Shown here: piece by piece, positions 1 through 7,743 of the stretch
Position numbering within the stretch: position 1 is the first letter of the stretch
How the letters are laid out: each line of letters begins with the position of its first letter
NCBI RefSeq assembly: GCF_013328815.1
Contig: NZ_JABUHN010000006.1
Location: 124,001-188,000 of the forward strand
DNA from: Tabrizicola fusiformis
Lineage (GTDB): Bacteria > Pseudomonadota > Alphaproteobacteria > Rhodobacterales > Rhodobacteraceae
DNA: 64,000 nt
Reading direction: 5' to 3'
Notes under the pieces: model-generated
What the model saw: the letters and a program-made list of their open reading frames with translations, nothing else
What the model was told of the DNA's origin: nothing
Database searches by the model: none
Position numbers and translations under genes: made by a program

Positions 1-5
1 TGAAT

Positions 6-857
6 TCATTCTGCCGCTTCGGGCTTGTCCGGGGTTGCGCCGCTTTCGGCTGCCGCCTTGGGGGTGGCCGGGCGGCGGGTGCGGGTGCGCGGCGCCTTGA
101 CTTCGGCGGGGGCCACCTCGGGCGCGGGCGCTTCGGCGACCGGAGCCGCCGCAGCGGCAACCACCGGGGCAGCTTCGGGCTTTACCGCGATCTCAATGGT
201 CTGGACCTCGTTGCGCGGGGTTTCGCGGCGGCGGGACGGCTCTTGTGCGGGGCGGTCTTCCCGACGATAGCCCTCATCGCGGCGGGGCGGCTGCGCATCG
301 CGCGGCGGGCGCCCTTCGGAACGGGCATTATCGGGGCGGCGGTTGTTGTGCTGCGGCGCGCGGGGGGCTTCGGGCAGATCGACCAGACCGGCCTCTTCCT
401 CGCCGCCGACCACCTCAAAGGCATCGGGGGCGGCGCCGAACGCGGCTTCCGGCTGCTCTGCCCGGTCGCCGCGATAATCGCCACGTTCGGAGCGTTCCGG
501 GCGGGTGTCGCGCTCGCCCTGCGGGCGGTCGCGGTTGCCGTTCTGATAGCCGTTCTGGTTCTGGCCGTTCTGCTGGTGATATTGCTGCCGAGCCTCCTGC
601 TCGGCGGCCATCTCACGCTGGGCTTCGGCCAGAAGGCGGGTGTAATGCTCGGCGTGTTGCAGGAAATTCTCGGCCGCCACGCGGTCATTCGAGAGCTGCG
701 CATCGCGGGCGAGCATCTGGTATTTTTCGATGATCTGCTGCGGCGTGCCACGCACCTTGCCTTCGGGGCCGGAGCTGTCGAAGACGCGGTTGATGATGTT
801 GCCGAGCGTGCGCGGGCGGTTCTGCTTGGAACGCGAGCGGGACTTGGAGGAGCGCAT
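6..857 (-). CDS. DUF4167 domain protein
   Basis: This 283-residue protein has a basic N-terminus (MRSSKSRSRSKQNRPR) followed by the conserved block with RTLGNIINRVFDSSGPEGKVRG and the helical AENFLQHAEHYTRLL segment, which together define the DUF4167 domain (about residues 15-90). The rest is low-complexity: Gln/Asn/Arg-rich up to about residue 215, then Ala/Pro-rich with a basic end. I chose the ATG at 857 because family members begin MRSSKSRSRS; the frame stays open to 896. The basic head and disordered tail suggest nucleic-acid binding, but that is inference and the function is unknown. It follows prmC on the same strand. Confidence 0.85.
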   Translation of the reverse strand: MRSSKSRSRSKQNRPRTLGNIINRVFDSSGPEGKVRGTPQQIIEKYQMLARDAQLSNDRVAAENFLQHAEHYTRLLAEAQREMAAEQEARQQYHQQNGQNQNGYQNGNRDRPQGERDTRPERSERGDYRGDRAEQPEAAFGAAPDAFEVVGGEEEAGLVDLPEAPRAPQHNNRRPDNARSEGRPPRDAQPPRRDEGYRREDRPAQEPSRRRETPRNEVQTIEIAVKPEAAPVVAAAAAPVAEAPAPEVAPAEVKAPRTRTRRPATPKAAAESGATPDKPEAAE

Positions 858-1035
858 CTTGTCCTTTGATGGCTTTGACCCCGCGCCGCCGCCCATCCGG
901 GGCGGAAAAATACAAGGCGGGAGTGACTGGCATTAGCAGGAGGGCGGTCAACCGCCCCTCGTGCCTGACCGACTAACCACATGGGCGCGGCAGAGACAAG
1001 GAGATTCTTGGCAACGCGCGGGGAAAGGCCGCCGC

Positions 1036-1893
1036 TCAGGTGGCGCCGCAACGCCCGGCATCCCCGGGCTGCATGGCGGCGACAACGCGGTCGCGCCCGT
1101 CAAGGTCGGCCAGGATGCGCAGATCGGCAAAGCCCTGCGCCGCAAGGAGCGCGCAGACCGCCGCCCCCTGCGTCGGCCCGATCTCCAGCAACAGCCGCCC
1201 CCCCGCCAGCAGCCGCGCCCCTGCCCCGCGCGCGATGGCCCGGTAGGCGTCCAGCCCGTCGCCGCCCGGGGTCAGCGCGAGGTGCGGCTCGTGGTCGCGG
1301 ACCTCGGGGGCAAGGGCCGCCATTTCATCGGCGGCGATATAGGGGGGGTTCGAGACGATAAGGTCATAGCGCCCGGGGATCGCCGAAAACCAGTCGGATT
1401 GCACGAACCGGGCGCGGGGGCCAAGGCCATGCGCGGCGGCATTTTCCGCGGCCACCTTCAGCGCGGCCGGCGAAAGATCGGCCCCCAGCCCCGACGCCAT
1501 CGGCATGTCGAGCAGGCATGAAATCAGGATACAGCCGGTGCCGGTGCCAAGATCGGCCATCTTGAGGAAGGGGCGCGACAGCGCCTCGGCCACCAGCACC
1601 TCGGTCTCCGGGCGGGGGTCAAGCGTGTCGGGGGTGACGCGGAAGGCCCGGCCCCAGAACAGCCGCCGCCCGGTGATCTGTGCCACCGGCTGACGCCGCA
1701 GGCGGGCGGTGATGGCCGCCTCGTAGCTGTGTTGCGCCCCATCCTCCAGAACGTCAGGCAGGTGCAGGCCCAGCCGTTCGGGCGCAAGGCCCATGGCATG
1801 GGCGAGCAGCGCGCGGGCATCGCGGGCGGCATCCTCGATCCCGCCGGCGCGCAGGCGGGCGGTGGCCGCGCGCAGGGCCTCGGCCGCCGTCAT
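1036..1893 (-). CDS. prmC: Release factor glutamine methyltransferase
   Basis: PrmC uses S-adenosylmethionine to methylate the glutamine of the GGQ motif of release factors 1 and 2. The 285-residue product has the helical N-terminal substrate-recognition domain (about 1-75), a Rossmann methyltransferase fold with the SAM-binding stretch [10 protein letters not shown], and the hallmark NPPY motif in [14 protein letters not shown]. Its start overlaps the prfA stop by 4 nt (ATGA), so it is translationally coupled to its own substrate gene, the usual arrangement in this family. Confidence 0.96.
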   Translation of the reverse strand: MTAAEALRAATARLRAGGIEDAARDARALLAHAMGLAPERLGLHLPDVLEDGAQHSYEAAITARLRRQPVAQITGRRLFWGRAFRVTPDTLDPRPETEVLVAEALSRPFLKMADLGTGTGCILISCLLDMPMASGLGADLSPAALKVAAENAAAHGLGPRARFVQSDWFSAIPGRYDLIVSNPPYIAADEMAALAPEVRDHEPHLALTPGGDGLDAYRAIARGAGARLLAGGRLLLEIGPTQGAAVCALLAAQGFADLRILADLDGRDRVVAAMQPGDAGRCGAT

Positions 1894-2945
1894 CCCTCCA
1901 TCTCGGCAAGGCGGGCGGCCTGATCATGGGCGGTCAGGGCATCAATGATCTCGCCCAGATCGCCGGCCATGATCTGCGGCAGGGCGTAAAGCGTCAGGTT
2001 GATGCGGTGGTCGGTCATCCGGCCCTGCGGGAAATTATAGGTGCGGATGCGTTCGCTGCGGTCGCCCGAGCCGATCTGTGCCTTGCGGTCGGCGGCGCGG
2101 GCATTGGCCAGCCGCTCGCGCTCGGCCTCGAACAGGCGGGCGCGCAGCACCTGCATGGCAATCTCGCGGTTGCGGTGCTGCGATTTCTCCGACGACGTAA
2201 CGATGATGCCGGTGGGCAAATGGGTGATGCGCACCGCCGAGTCGGTGGTGTTCACATGCTGGCCCCCGGCGCCGGAACTGCGCATGGTGTCGATGCGGAT
2301 GTCAGAGGCGGGAATGTCGATATCGACCTCTTCCGCCTCGGGCAGCACGGCGACGGTGGCGGCAGAGGTGTGGATGCGGCCCTGCGCCTCGGTTTCCGGC
2401 ACGCGCTGCACGCGGTGGACGCCGGATTCGTATTTCAGCCGGGCATAAACCCCCTCGCCCGTGATATGGGCGGTGAATTCCTTGATCCCGCCAAGGTCGG
2501 AGGCGCTGCTTTCCAAGACCTCGAACCGCCAGCCCATCCGTTCGGCATAGCGTTGATACATCCGCGCCAGATCGCCCGCGAAAAGGCTCGCCTCTTCGCC
2601 GCCGGTGCCGGGGCGGATTTCCAGAATGGCCGGGCGGGCGTCGGCGGCATCCTTGGGCAGAAGCGCAAGGCGCAGCGCCTGTTCCATCTCGGGGATGCGG
2701 GCCTTCAGCGCGGGGATCTCATCCTCGGCCAGCGCCTTCATCTCGGGATCGGCCAGCATCGCCTCGGCCTCGGCCAGATCGTCAAGCGCGCGGGTATAGG
2801 CGGCGATCTGATCGGCCACCGGCTTCAGATCGGAATATTCGCGGCTGATCCTGGCGATTTCGGCGGGGGCCGCACCGGCGTGCAACTGCGCCTCGAGAAA
2901 CTCGAAACGCTGGGTGATCTGGGCGAGTTTGTCGAAGGGAACCAT
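1890..2945 (-). CDS. prfA: Peptide chain release factor 1
   Basis: RF1 recognises UAA and UAG in the ribosomal A site and triggers peptidyl-tRNA hydrolysis. The 351 residues match the usual length. Visible signatures are the coiled N-terminal domain, the codon-recognition loop region in [15 protein letters not shown], and the catalytic GGQ in [19 protein letters not shown] placed the start at the ATG at 2945 ([14 protein letters not shown]); the frame is open upstream, but those residues are not family-like. It ends in a 4-nt overlap with prmC, which modifies the GGQ glutamine. Confidence 0.97.
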   Translation of the reverse strand: MVPFDKLAQITQRFEFLEAQLHAGAAPAEIARISREYSDLKPVADQIAAYTRALDDLAEAEAMLADPEMKALAEDEIPALKARIPEMEQALRLALLPKDAADARPAILEIRPGTGGEEASLFAGDLARMYQRYAERMGWRFEVLESSASDLGGIKEFTAHITGEGVYARLKYESGVHRVQRVPETEAQGRIHTSAATVAVLPEAEEVDIDIPASDIRIDTMRSSGAGGQHVNTTDSAVRITHLPTGIIVTSSEKSQHRNREIAMQVLRARLFEAERERLANARAADRKAQIGSGDRSERIRTYNFPQGRMTDHRINLTLYALPQIMAGDLGEIIDALTAHDQAARLAEMEG

Positions 2946-2997
2946 GGGCCGGGTTTGGCGGATGGGCCCCTTGCGGTCAAGGGGGCGCGGGCGGCAG

Positions 2998-3031
2998 CCC
3001 CCGGGGGATATTTGGAGAGAGAGGATAGGGG
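2998..3031 (+). repeat. Dispersed intergenic repeat, family 2, copy 1
   Basis: The gap between prfA and the DUF1499 gene contains a run of C and G followed by GGATATTTGGAGAGAGAGG and ATAGGGG. An almost identical block lies inverted at 21390-21422. Its edge abuts the TAG stop of the DUF1499 gene at 3032. Confidence 0.6.
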
Positions 3032-3472
3032 CTAGGATCGGGAAAGCCGCGTGAGCCAGATCTCCAGCCTTGCGGCATTCACCCCCCAATCATTTGAGCC
3101 GAAACGCTGGCGGGCATGGATCACCAGCCCTTCGGGCGTGACCTGCGCCGTGGTGTAATCGGGAAATCCCCAGAAAAGGCTGCGGCTGATCCAGGTGATG
3201 CGGCCCTCTGCCACGCTGCCCGCAAGGCGCCGCGTGCGGGGGGTGGCAAGGGCGATGCCGTCAAGCCGGGCCAGCAGCGAGGCCGGATCGGCGCTGGCCA
3301 GTTGCACCGCCGCGCCGCCCTCGACCGTCAGCACCTGACCAAGCGGGCCGCCCTTTTCAAGGGCGGCAAGGCGGGGCGCCACATGCCAGCGCGCCGGGTC
3401 CGATGGGGCAAGGCGGATATAACCCGCCCCGCCCGCAATCAGCAGCGCCAGCGCCGCAAGAAGCAGGCGCAT
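3032..3472 (-). CDS. DUF1499 family protein
   Basis: A 146-residue protein starting with a single hydrophobic segment ([19 protein letters not shown]), so probably inner-membrane anchored or exported. The rest matches DUF1499: the [10 protein letters not shown] stretch, the [20 protein letters not shown] strand region, and a C-terminal [15 protein letters not shown]. The ATG at 3472 shares its A with the agmatinase TGA stop (TGATG), so the two are coupled. No biochemical function is established for the family; the link to the agmatinase is positional only. Confidence 0.85.
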   Translation of the reverse strand: MRLLLAALALLIAGGAGYIRLAPSDPARWHVAPRLAALEKGGPLGQVLTVEGGAAVQLASADPASLLARLDGIALATPRTRRLAGSVAEGRITWISRSLFWGFPDYTTAQVTPEGLVIHARQRFGSNDWGVNAARLEIWLTRLSRS

Positions 3473-4437
3473 CACCGCTGCGTCCGCGCCCAATGGTAAA
3501 GGCAGATCAGCTCATAGGCGACATGGGCGCCCGCGATGGCGGTGGCGCCGGTGGTGTCATAGGGCGGCGAAACTTCGACAATATCGCCGCCGACCATGTT
3601 GATGCCGGCCAGATCGCGTAGCATCGCCGCCGCCTGCCAGCTTGCTAGCCCGCCCCAGACCGGCGTGCCGGTGCCGGGGGCAAAGGCCGGGTCCAGCGCG
3701 TCGATGTCGAAGGTCACATAGGTCGGCCGGTCGCCCACGATGTCGCGCGCCTTGGCCACCGCTGCCGCGGCGCCCTTTTCATGCACCTCACGCGCGTCGA
3801 TGACATGGACGCCCAGATAATCCTCGGTCGTGGTGCGGATGCCGATCTGGACCGAGCGTTCGGGGTCAACATAACCCTGCTTCACCGCCTTATACATCAT
3901 CGTGCCGTGGTCGATGCGGCTCAGGTCGTCATCGGGCCAGAGGTCGGAATGGGCATCGAAATGGATCACGCCAAGGGGGCCGAATTTCTCGGCATAGGCG
4001 CGCAGGATCGGGAAGGTGATGTAGTGATCGCCGCCCAATGTCAACGTGCCCGCCCCCGCCGCCAGAATGGTGCGGATATGGGCCGTCAGCGCCTCGGGAA
4101 AGTCCGAGACCTTGGCATAGTCGAAGGCCAGATCGCCATAGTCGATCACCGACAGCTCTTCCAGCGGGTTGGTCGGCCAACCATAGGGCGGATCGTAGGG
4201 TTGCAGCGCCGAAGCCTCTCGTATCGCGCGGGGGCCAAAGCGGGTGCCGGTCCGGTGCGTCACCGCCTGATCGAAGGGCACGCCGGTGATGGCAAGGTCC
4301 ACCCCGGTCAGGTCTTTGCTGTAGGTGCGGCGCAGGAAAGAGGTTGCGCCGCCGAAGGCATTTTCAAAGGCATAGCCGCGCAGCCCCTTGCGGGTGAAGG
4401 CGGTATCAACCTGCGATTTGGCATCTTCCAGGGCCAT
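3472..4437 (-). CDS. speB: Agmatinase-family ureohydrolase
   Basis: Ureohydrolase of 321 residues that probably hydrolyses agmatine to putrescine and urea. All manganese-ligand motifs of the arginase/agmatinase superfamily are present: GGDHYITFP (about 135-143), IHFDAHSDLW, and TFDIDALDPAFAPGTGTP. I used the ATG at 4437 (MALEDAKSQ), as the frame extends upstream without family similarity. A transaminase able to use putrescine lies 181 bp upstream on the same strand, supporting a polyamine route. Guanidinobutyrase is a possible alternative, since substrate specificity cannot be read from sequence alone. Confidence 0.9.
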   Translation of the reverse strand: MALEDAKSQVDTAFTRKGLRGYAFENAFGGATSFLRRTYSKDLTGVDLAITGVPFDQAVTHRTGTRFGPRAIREASALQPYDPPYGWPTNPLEELSVIDYGDLAFDYAKVSDFPEALTAHIRTILAAGAGTLTLGGDHYITFPILRAYAEKFGPLGVIHFDAHSDLWPDDDLSRIDHGTMMYKAVKQGYVDPERSVQIGIRTTTEDYLGVHVIDAREVHEKGAAAAVAKARDIVGDRPTYVTFDIDALDPAFAPGTGTPVWGGLASWQAAAMLRDLAGINMVGGDIVEVSPPYDTTGATAIAGAHVAYELICLYHWARTQR

Positions 4438-4534
4438 GATGTTCTCGGGAATTGTCCGCGCCGTCCTCAGGACCGGAGACGTCGCGGATCCGGGTGCGAG
4501 CAAGGAAGCAAAGCCGGCCGGGCCTGTCAAGAGA

Positions 4535-4544
4535 TTTGATCAAA
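4535..4544. promoter_or_regulatory. Palindrome TTTGATCAAA upstream of agmatinase
   Basis: A perfect 10-bp palindrome about 98 bp upstream of the agmatinase start. The identical word occurs at 6079-6088, about 57 bp upstream of the aminotransferase start. It is a candidate shared operator; the N4-gapped FNR consensus is not matched. Confidence 0.3.
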
Positions 4545-4558
4545 CGCACGGGAAACCC

Positions 4559-4582
4559 GTAGGATGGGCAATCTGCCCATCC
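4559..4582 (+). repeat. REP-like palindrome, family 1, copy A
   Basis: Begins GTAGGATGGGCAATC and ends TGCCCATCC; the 9-nt arms GGATGGGCA and TGCCCATCC form a hairpin with a 3-nt loop. It is an exact inverted copy of 4599-4622, separated by 16 bp, making a paired element of the kind seen in REP/BIME arrays. Confidence 0.8.
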
Positions 4583-4598
4583 ATCCGGCGGCATATCG

Positions 4599-4622
4599 GG
4601 ATGGGCAGATTGCCCATCCTAC
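4599..4622 (-). repeat. REP-like palindrome, family 1, copy B
   Basis: Exact reverse complement of copy A (24 of 24 bases). On the minus strand it begins GTAGGATGGGCAATC, and its TAG (4619-4621) is the stop codon of the aminotransferase gene. The pair could also fold into one long hairpin after that gene. Confidence 0.8.
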
Positions 4623-6022
4623 GCGATGCGGAAGCCTTCGCGCACCAGATCGTCGGTGACGCGGGTGATCGCCTTTTCCAGCGTCTCGGCGATGAAATCC
4701 ACCTGCCCTTCGGTCAGGATCAAGGGCGGCGACATCACGTTCAGATGGCCGATCGGGCGGACGATGAGGCCCATCGCCTCGGCCACATCCGAGATGCGCT
4801 TGGATTCGTTCGCGGCATCCGGCAACAGCGCCTTGGTCGCCTTGTCGGCCACGCTTTCCACGCAGAGCATCAGCTTGCGGCCCCGCACATTGCCCACCAG
4901 CGGCAGCGCCTCAAGCGGTTTCATCCGCGCTTCGAAATAGCTTCCGATCTTGCTGGCATGGTCCAGCAGCCCCTCGCGCTCGATAATCTCGATGTTCTTC
5001 AGCGCGGCGGCGCAAGACACCGGATGCCCGGAATAGGTCAGACCAGAGGTGAACCAGCGCTGCCCGCCCTCGGCCATCGCCGCCCAGATGCGATCCGAGA
5101 AAATCAGCGCCCCCAGCGGCACATAGCCCGAGGTCAGGCCCTTGGCCGTGGTGATCATATCGGGCTGCACGCCGAATTCCGACAGGCTGGCGAACCAGTG
5201 GCCGACACGGCCAAAGGCCGTCACCACCTCGTCGGCGATGAACAGGATGTCGTGACGCTGGCAGACCTGCCACATCCGGTAGAGATAACCTTCGGGCGGA
5301 ATGATGATGCCGCCCGACGCCTGAATGGGCTCGGCGATGAAGCCGCCGATGCGGTCGGCACCGACACGGGCGATCAGCGCCTCGAACTCGGCCACCAGAT
5401 GGTCAGTGAACTGCGCCTCGGTCATCCAGTCGGGGCGGCGGTAGGGGTTCGGGCAGGTCAGATGCCAGATGCCCTCATCCTTGTAGCGGAACTCGTCGAT
5501 CCGGTCGCCGTTGCGCTTGCCCACCGACTGGGTGAGATAGGTCGAGCCGTGATAGGAGTTTTCCCGCGCCACGATCCCGCTTTTGCCCGGATTGCCCCGT
5601 GCGTGGTGGTAAAAGCTGACCATCCGCACCGCCGTATCCACCGCGGTCGAGCCGCCGGTGGTGAAATGCACCCGGTTCAGGTCGCCGGGCGCCAGCTCGG
5701 CCAGCTTGGCGGCCAGCCGCGCGGCGGGGTCATTGGTCATATCGACAAAGTAATTGGCAAAGGCCAGACGCTGCGCCTGATCGGCGATGGCATCGGCCAT
5801 TTCCTTGCGGCCCAGCCCGATGTTGGTACACCACATGCCCCCCACCGCATCCAGATAACGCCGCCCCGAGGCATCCCAAAGCCAGGCCCCCTCGCCGCGG
5901 GTGATCACCAGTGCGCCGTCCTTTTCGAACGGGCCGAAATTGGTCCAGGGATGCAGGGCGTGGGCGCGGTCCATCTCCCACAGGGCTTCGTTCGGCAGGA
6001 TCGGCTGGGCAGCGGCTGTCAT
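4619..6022 (-). CDS. Class III omega-aminotransferase
   Basis: PLP-dependent transaminase of 467 residues. Recognisable elements: the substrate-pocket start LHPWTNFGPFEKDG, the phosphate-binding TTGGSTAVDTAVRM, FIAEPIQASGGIIIPP, the PLP aspartate in FIADEVVTAFGR, the Schiff-base lysine in TTAKGLTSGYVPLGA, and TYSGHPVSCAAALK. This matches the omega-amino acid/diamine:pyruvate transaminase subgroup (SpuC-like, beta-alanine:pyruvate-like). With agmatinase next door, putrescine to 4-aminobutanal is the likeliest reaction, but this is inferred from context. Its TAG stop lies inside a REP-like repeat. Confidence 0.9.
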   Translation of the reverse strand: MTAAAQPILPNEALWEMDRAHALHPWTNFGPFEKDGALVITRGEGAWLWDASGRRYLDAVGGMWCTNIGLGRKEMADAIADQAQRLAFANYFVDMTNDPAARLAAKLAELAPGDLNRVHFTTGGSTAVDTAVRMVSFYHHARGNPGKSGIVARENSYHGSTYLTQSVGKRNGDRIDEFRYKDEGIWHLTCPNPYRRPDWMTEAQFTDHLVAEFEALIARVGADRIGGFIAEPIQASGGIIIPPEGYLYRMWQVCQRHDILFIADEVVTAFGRVGHWFASLSEFGVQPDMITTAKGLTSGYVPLGALIFSDRIWAAMAEGGQRWFTSGLTYSGHPVSCAAALKNIEIIEREGLLDHASKIGSYFEARMKPLEALPLVGNVRGRKLMLCVESVADKATKALLPDAANESKRISDVAEAMGLIVRPIGHLNVMSPPLILTEGQVDFIAETLEKAITRVTDDLVREGFRIA

Positions 6023-6023
6023 T

Positions 6024-6039
6024 TTGAATCTCCATTCAA
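6024..6039 (-). promoter_or_regulatory. Shine-Dalgarno in a small hairpin loop before the aminotransferase
   Basis: On the minus strand TTGAAT-GGAG-ATTCAA sits directly upstream of the ATG at 6022. The 6-bp arms would place the GGAG ribosome-binding sequence in a 4-nt loop, which may modulate initiation or form part of an operator. Confidence 0.35.
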
Positions 6040-6078
6040 TGAAGCCAATCTAGCACAGCCGCGCCCAAATGCCAGTGC

Positions 6079-6088
6079 TTTGATCAAA
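6079..6088. promoter_or_regulatory. Palindrome TTTGATCAAA upstream of the aminotransferase
   Basis: Second copy of the palindrome found at 4535-4544. It lies about 57 bp upstream of the aminotransferase start and overlaps the stop codon of the preceding gene. Confidence 0.3.
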
Positions 6089-6491
6089 AGATCTTCTGGC
6101 CGCCCTTGGCGATGGTAAAGCCATGACCGGCCGGGTTCAGGCAGGTCATCCCGGTCTTTTCCGACCGGCAGGTCAGGCCGCCAAGCGTCACCTCCTGCCC
6201 ATAGTTCAGCACCATGGCATCGGGGTTGGCCACGGTATCGCCCACGCAGGCGGGGTTGCCTTTGCGGCCGGTGGCAGTGATTTCAAAGGCATGGCCCCAG
6301 TCCAGGTCGCAATCCGCAGGGGGCGTGCGAAAGCTCTGCTTTGTCACCTCAAGGATGTCGCACCGTGCCAGCGACCAGCCGGTGTCGATCACACAGTGGA
6401 TGTTGTTCGAGGGGGCGCGGAACCAGATCAGATCCTCGGCCAGCGCCGGGCTGGCACAGGCAAGACCAAGGGCGGCAAACAGGATTTTCAT
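6084..6491 (-). CDS. Secreted DUF6636 family protein
   Basis: A 135-residue protein with a clear signal peptide ([20 protein letters not shown], cleavage after ALA). The mature part contains paired cysteines and the family-type stretch SFRTPPADCDLDWGHAF, then LGGLTCRSEKTGMTCLN and HGFTIAKGGQKIF. This fits DUF6636, small periplasmic proteins without known function. The six cysteines suggest disulfide bonds. Start chosen at 6491 because it opens the signal peptide. It shares its strand with the flanking genes and has short gaps to both. Confidence 0.8.
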   Translation of the reverse strand: MKILFAALGLACASPALAEDLIWFRAPSNNIHCVIDTGWSLARCDILEVTKQSFRTPPADCDLDWGHAFEITATGRKGNPACVGDTVANPDAMVLNYGQEVTLGGLTCRSEKTGMTCLNPAGHGFTIAKGGQKIF

Positions 6492-6530
6492 GGCAATCTC
6501 CGGGGTTGAACACCCCGCCATCCTGCCAGA

Positions 6531-7325
6531 TCAGGCGGCTGCGGCAAGCCTGCAGGGCAGGAACGGCGCCACGGTGACCTTTGCCCCGTCGAAGGTGCAG
6601 AAGCTGGCAGGCGGCACCTCGGCCCAATCGCCCTCTTCATCCTCCAAAGGTTCCGAAACCACGGCCATGCCCTGCCGGCTGTCGGACCAGCGGTGATAGA
6701 GCGTCGGCGCCTTGTCATCCGTGGCATAGCGCACGGCATAAAGCCGCTGCCCGTCCGACAGGGCCGCCGTCAGCCGCAGATGCGGCAGCGCGCCCTTGGC
6801 CTGCGCCAGCCGGATGAACTTGGCCGCCGCCCGCTCCAGCGCGCCGCAGGGATCGGCGTCCAGCCCCTCGGCAATTGCGGCCAGAAACAGCGCCTCGCTG
6901 TCGGTGGCGCCTTTGCGGTGTGGATAGAGGCTGTCGGGAATCATCATGTCGGCATCGCGGCGAAAGCTGTCATAGCCGCCGACCTGCCCGTTGTGCATGA
7001 AGCTCCAGCGGCCATGCACGAAGGGATGGCAGTTGTTGCGGCTGGTCGCGGTGCCGGTGCTGGCCCGGACATGGGCCAGAAACAGCCCCGATTTAACCTG
7101 CGCGACAAGGCTTTTCAGATTGGGGTCCGACCAGGCGGGCATCACATCACGGTAAAGCCCCGGCTCGGGCCGCTCGCCATACCAAGCCACGCCGAAACCA
7201 TCGGCATTGATCGCGGTATGGCATTGCGTGGCGCAATGGCTTTGGTGGATCAGCGAGTGACCGGGGCGGCTGACGATCTCTTCAAGAAAGATCGGCGCCC
7301 CGCTGTAGGCGGCCCAGCGGCACAT
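6531..7325 (-). CDS. Class II glutamine amidotransferase (YafJ/EgtC-type)
   Basis: An Ntn-type amidotransferase of 264 residues. Cys2 (MCRWAAYSG) becomes the N-terminal nucleophile after Met removal. NADGFGVAWYG, FLAHVRASTGTATSRNNCHPF and FMHNGQVGGYDSFRR form the glutamine site, and GATDSEALFLAA is typical of the stand-alone YafJ/GATase_6 group. These enzymes hydrolyse glutamine or a gamma-glutamyl bond; the substrate here is unknown. No EgtB/EgtD neighbours are present, so a role in ergothioneine synthesis is not supported. Confidence 0.88.
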   Translation of the reverse strand: MCRWAAYSGAPIFLEEIVSRPGHSLIHQSHCATQCHTAINADGFGVAWYGERPEPGLYRDVMPAWSDPNLKSLVAQVKSGLFLAHVRASTGTATSRNNCHPFVHGRWSFMHNGQVGGYDSFRRDADMMIPDSLYPHRKGATDSEALFLAAIAEGLDADPCGALERAAAKFIRLAQAKGALPHLRLTAALSDGQRLYAVRYATDDKAPTLYHRWSDSRQGMAVVSEPLEDEEGDWAEVPPASFCTFDGAKVTVAPFLPCRLAAAA

Positions 7326-7420
7326 CAGCGTGCCCCCTCATGTTCCGATGACATCTGCTCAAGCCTCGGTCGTTTTCCTGAAGATATCATGAAAACGTCA
7401 CATCTCACGGGGAATTTCAG

Positions 7421-7445
7421 GAAAAAGGGCGCGATTTCCGCGCCC
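7421..7445 (-). terminator. Intrinsic terminator after DUF1330 gene
   Basis: Minus-strand RNA: GGGCGCG-GAAAT-CGCGCCC followed by TTTTTC, immediately downstream of the DUF1330 stop at 7452. It probably ends the alaS-DUF1330 transcript. Confidence 0.75.
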
Positions 7446-7451
7446 TGCCCG

Positions 7452-7742
7452 TTATTCGACCTCTTCCACCACCATCAGGTCGCGCACCGAGGCACCTTTG
7501 GCATGGGCCAGCGCCGCCTGATAGGCCGCCGAGTTGTAACACTCGACCGCCTTTTCCAGATTGGGAAAGCGCGCCACCACATTGCGGGCGCGGTCATTGC
7601 CCTCAAGCTGCACATAGCGCCCGCCCCGGGCCAGGAAGACCCCGCCATGGGCGGCAATCGCCGGGCCGGCTTCCTTGGCGTAACGGCCATAGGCTTCAGC
7701 ATCGGTCACATGGACATGGGCGATCCAGAGCGCGGTTGCCAT
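7452..7742 (-). CDS. DUF1330 family protein
   Basis: A 96-residue cytoplasmic protein beginning MATALWIAHVHVTDAEAYGRY, with GGVFLARGGRYVQLEG, RNVVARFPNLEKAVECYNS and YQAALAHAKGASVRDLMVVE. This is the complete ferredoxin-like alpha/beta fold of DUF1330 (dimeric alpha-beta barrel superfamily). No catalytic function is established. The ATG at 7742 lies one base after the alaS stop, so the gene is the last member of the alaS transcript and is followed by an intrinsic terminator. Confidence 0.87.
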   Translation of the reverse strand: MATALWIAHVHVTDAEAYGRYAKEAGPAIAAHGGVFLARGGRYVQLEGNDRARNVVARFPNLEKAVECYNSAAYQAALAHAKGASVRDLMVVEEVE

Positions 7743-7743
7743 G

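Noticed and set aside
4535-4544. FNR/FnrL box
   Set aside because: TTTGATCAAA has the half-sites fused without the N4 spacer needed for TTGAT-N4-ATCAA.
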